This document shows, piece by piece, positions 62,808 to 64,000 of a stretch of DNA of 64,000 bases; the first letter of the stretch is position 1, and the number at the start of each line of letters is the position of its first letter. Both the position numbers and the translations under genes were made by a program. Source of the stretch: a bacterium D16-76 (GTDB lineage Bacteria > Bacillota > Clostridia > Oscillospirales > Acutalibacteraceae); NCBI GenBank assembly GCA_009917445.1, contig QZEE01000005.1, positions 1-64,000 of the forward strand. Reading direction: 5' to 3'. The notes under the pieces are model-generated. The model saw only the letters and a list, made by a program, of their open reading frames with translations. It had not been told where the DNA came from and made no database searches.

Positions 62808-63302
62808 TTATCGTTCCGGCAGCGCGCCTTCCCGCAGCATCGCCCGGGGGCAGAACTGGTAAAGCCGCACCCCACCTACCCGGCCTTCAAAGGCTTCAAA
62901 GCCCTGAAGCGCCAGGGGCAGGGCCGCGCAAACCTGCTCCGGTTCCTCTATCAGCAGGGTGGTGTGGGCTGTCCAGTTCCGGCTTGTGCCGAAATGCTCC
63001 TTCAGTGTGAGCAGCTCCCGGTTCACGTCCGGCGCCAGGAACAGCACCCGGCCCCCGCCGAATACGCCAAAATGGTTGAAGGTGAGGGAAAAAGCCCTGG
63101 TCTGCCGCAGCGCTTCCTCCATTGCGGCAAGGGTTTCTTCCTGCTCGCTGGGCTGGAAAATCCCCAGGGTGATGTGATGGGGCAGGTTTTTCGTCTGCCT
63201 GCCGGCAAAGCCCGCCCCTACCAGCCGCGCCCGCATTTCCTCTATGCGCCGCTGGGTTTCTTCGTCATACACCGCCATAGCGCACAGGAAAGTTTTGTCC
63301 AT
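62808..63302 (-). CDS. 2'-5' RNA ligase family phosphoesterase
   Basis: This 164-aa protein has the two His-x-Thr motifs, LPHHITLGIF and WTAHTTLLIEEP, of the 2H phosphoesterase superfamily (ThpR/LigT-like). It probably acts on cyclic phosphates or 2'-5' bonds in RNA. ATG 63302 follows GGGAGG. Confidence 0.85.
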   Translation of the reverse strand: MDKTFLCAMAVYDEETQRRIEEMRARLVGAGFAGRQTKNLPHHITLGIFQPSEQEETLAAMEEALRQTRAFSLTFNHFGVFGGGRVLFLAPDVNRELLTLKEHFGTSRNWTAHTTLLIEEPEQVCAALPLALQGFEAFEGRVGGVRLYQFCPRAMLREGALPER

Positions 63303-63314
63303 GATGTCCTCCCA

Positions 63315-63467
63315 AAGACCTTAGGGGTTACACCCCTAAGACCCCGCTAACGCATGTTGGGCCTCCGGCAAGATCTTGGGGCTCTGCCCCAAACCCTGCC
63401 AGGGCTCCTCGCCCTGGACCCGCCAAAGGGTTTACACCCTTTGGAATCCCGCCTGGGCTCCCCGTCA
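63315..63467 (+). repeat. Hairpin-rich chromosomal repeat, copy 6
   Basis: Stems TTAGGGG/CCCCTAA, TTGGGGC/GCCCCAA, AGGGC/GCCCT and CCAAAGGG/CCCTTTGG; again both sides changed together relative to other copies. Confidence 0.8.
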
Positions 63468-63469
63468 GG

Positions 63470-64000
63470 TTATTTGATTTCTTTACTGGCGATTTCCTTT
63501 TGGGCCCGCTCTAAGAACGCTTCTACTGAGATCGCGCCTAAGTCGCCGTCCTTCCGGTGCCGCACCGAGACCTCCCCGGCCTCTTGCTCCTTGTCGCCTA
63601 CTACCAGCATATAGGGTGTCTTTTTCAGCTGCGCTTCCCGGATTTTATACCCCGTCTTCTCGCTGCGCAGGTCGCACTCCACCCGCAGCCCAGCCGCTTC
63701 CATCTGCTTCTGCAAGGCCTTAGCATACTCGTGGTGACGCTCCGCAATCGGCAGGATAACCGCCTGCACCGGGCTCAGCCACAGCGGGAACGCCCCGGCA
63801 AAGTGCTCTGTGATCACCCCAATAAACCGTTCAATAGACCCCAGCACCACCCGGTGTATCATCACCGGCCTATGGCGCTCGCCGTCTACCCCTACATATT
63901 CCAGCTCAAACCGCTCCGGCAGCTGGCTGTCCAGCTGGATGGTACCGCACTGCCACGTGCGCCCCAGGCTGTCTGCCAAATGGAAATCCAGCTTCGGCCC
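63470..64000 (-). CDS. thrS: Threonyl-tRNA synthetase, C-terminal part (runs off the window)
   Basis: The last 176 residues of ThrRS are present: GPKLDFHLADSLGRTWQCGT then IQLDSQLPERFELEYVG, HRPVMIHRVVLGSIERFIGV (motif 3, class II), then the anticodon-binding domain with LSPVQAVILPIAERHHEYAK and KIREAQLKKTPYMLVVGDKE. It charges tRNA-Thr. The gene begins beyond 64000, so its leader (often a T-box) is not visible. Confidence 0.95.
   Translation of the reverse strand, partial: GPKLDFHLADSLGRTWQCGTIQLDSQLPERFELEYVGVDGERHRPVMIHRVVLGSIERFIGVITEHFAGAFPLWLSPVQAVILPIAERHHEYAKALQKQMEAAGLRVECDLRSEKTGYKIREAQLKKTPYMLVVGDKEQEAGEVSVRHRKDGDLGAISVEAFLERAQKEIASKEIK

Noticed and set aside
63979-64000. A start codon for thrS within the window
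   Set aside because: The frame continues open past 64000 and residues before 63979 match internal ThrRS sequence.

Overview
The window is a low-copy stretch of a Clostridia chromosome, most likely Oscillospiraceae/Ruminococcaceae. The evidence is a Tn1549-like conjugation module, S-layer-homology (SLH) surface proteins, a Spo0A-C-like regulator, BceAB and BlaI/M56 pairs, rubrerythrin, and strong AGGAGG ribosome sites throughout. No 16S or other placing gene is present, so the family is an inference.

Region 1 (1-1802) is the end of one mobile element: a large serine recombinase gene whose last codons are read from a copied 3' part of a tRNA-Ala gene. Region 2 (1744-36905, about 35.2 kb) is a second, apparently complete integrative conjugative element (ICE). 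It is bounded by a perfect 59-bp direct repeat (1744-1802 and 36906-36964) that equals nucleotides 18-76 of an intact tRNA-Ala(GGC) at its right edge. The two elements therefore look stacked in tandem at one tRNA. From right to left, mostly on the minus strand, the ICE carries: RepA_N replication initiator; DUF7768-like protein; a 1727-aa SLH/DUF11-repeat surface protein; an SLH-CAP surface protein (plus strand); ParB-like protein; small accessory genes; a hairpin-rich candidate oriT; MobC, relaxase, PcfB-like, ArdC-like; VirD4, small membrane subunit, VirB6/TrbL-like, MT-A70 methyltransferase, PrgI-like, VirB4, C5 methyltransferase and a lysozyme/M23 hydrolase; a PadR/HAAS island with secreted proteins; a sigma factor; an Rpn nuclease; and a serine recombinase.

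Two ICE features stand out. First, a near-perfect palindrome (arm AATGCGTCCCAA around one central G/C) occurs at 13 intergenic or gene-edge sites across the ICE. I found no copy in the 27 kb of flanking chromosome. Three copies sit directly upstream of parB. Second, several conjugation genes have an excellent Shine-Dalgarno at normal spacing followed by AUA, AUU or AUC instead of AUG/GUG/UUG (PrgI-like, VirD4, VirB6-like, the 24003-24503 gene, possibly the M23 gene). The relaxase has UUA at the expected place. Three of these genes directly follow a palindrome.

Region 3 (36982-64000) is ordinary chromosome: HD hydrolase, GNAT-DUF3795 fusion, sirtuin, BlaI/M56 pair, a broken chemoreceptor, two tRNA-Ser genes, a BceAB-type transporter, an Entner-Doudoroff-type dehydratase/aldolase pair, a hybrid histidine kinase, OppA-like lipoprotein, rubrerythrin, glycerol-1-phosphate dehydrogenase with an AI-2E-family permease, carboxylesterase, RidA, XRE/DUF2975 pair, 2'-5' RNA ligase and the 3' end of thrS. 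From 53.7 to 63.5 kb six intergenic spacers hold copies of a 150-200 bp hairpin-rich repeat whose stems co-vary between copies, which argues for a conserved folded structure.
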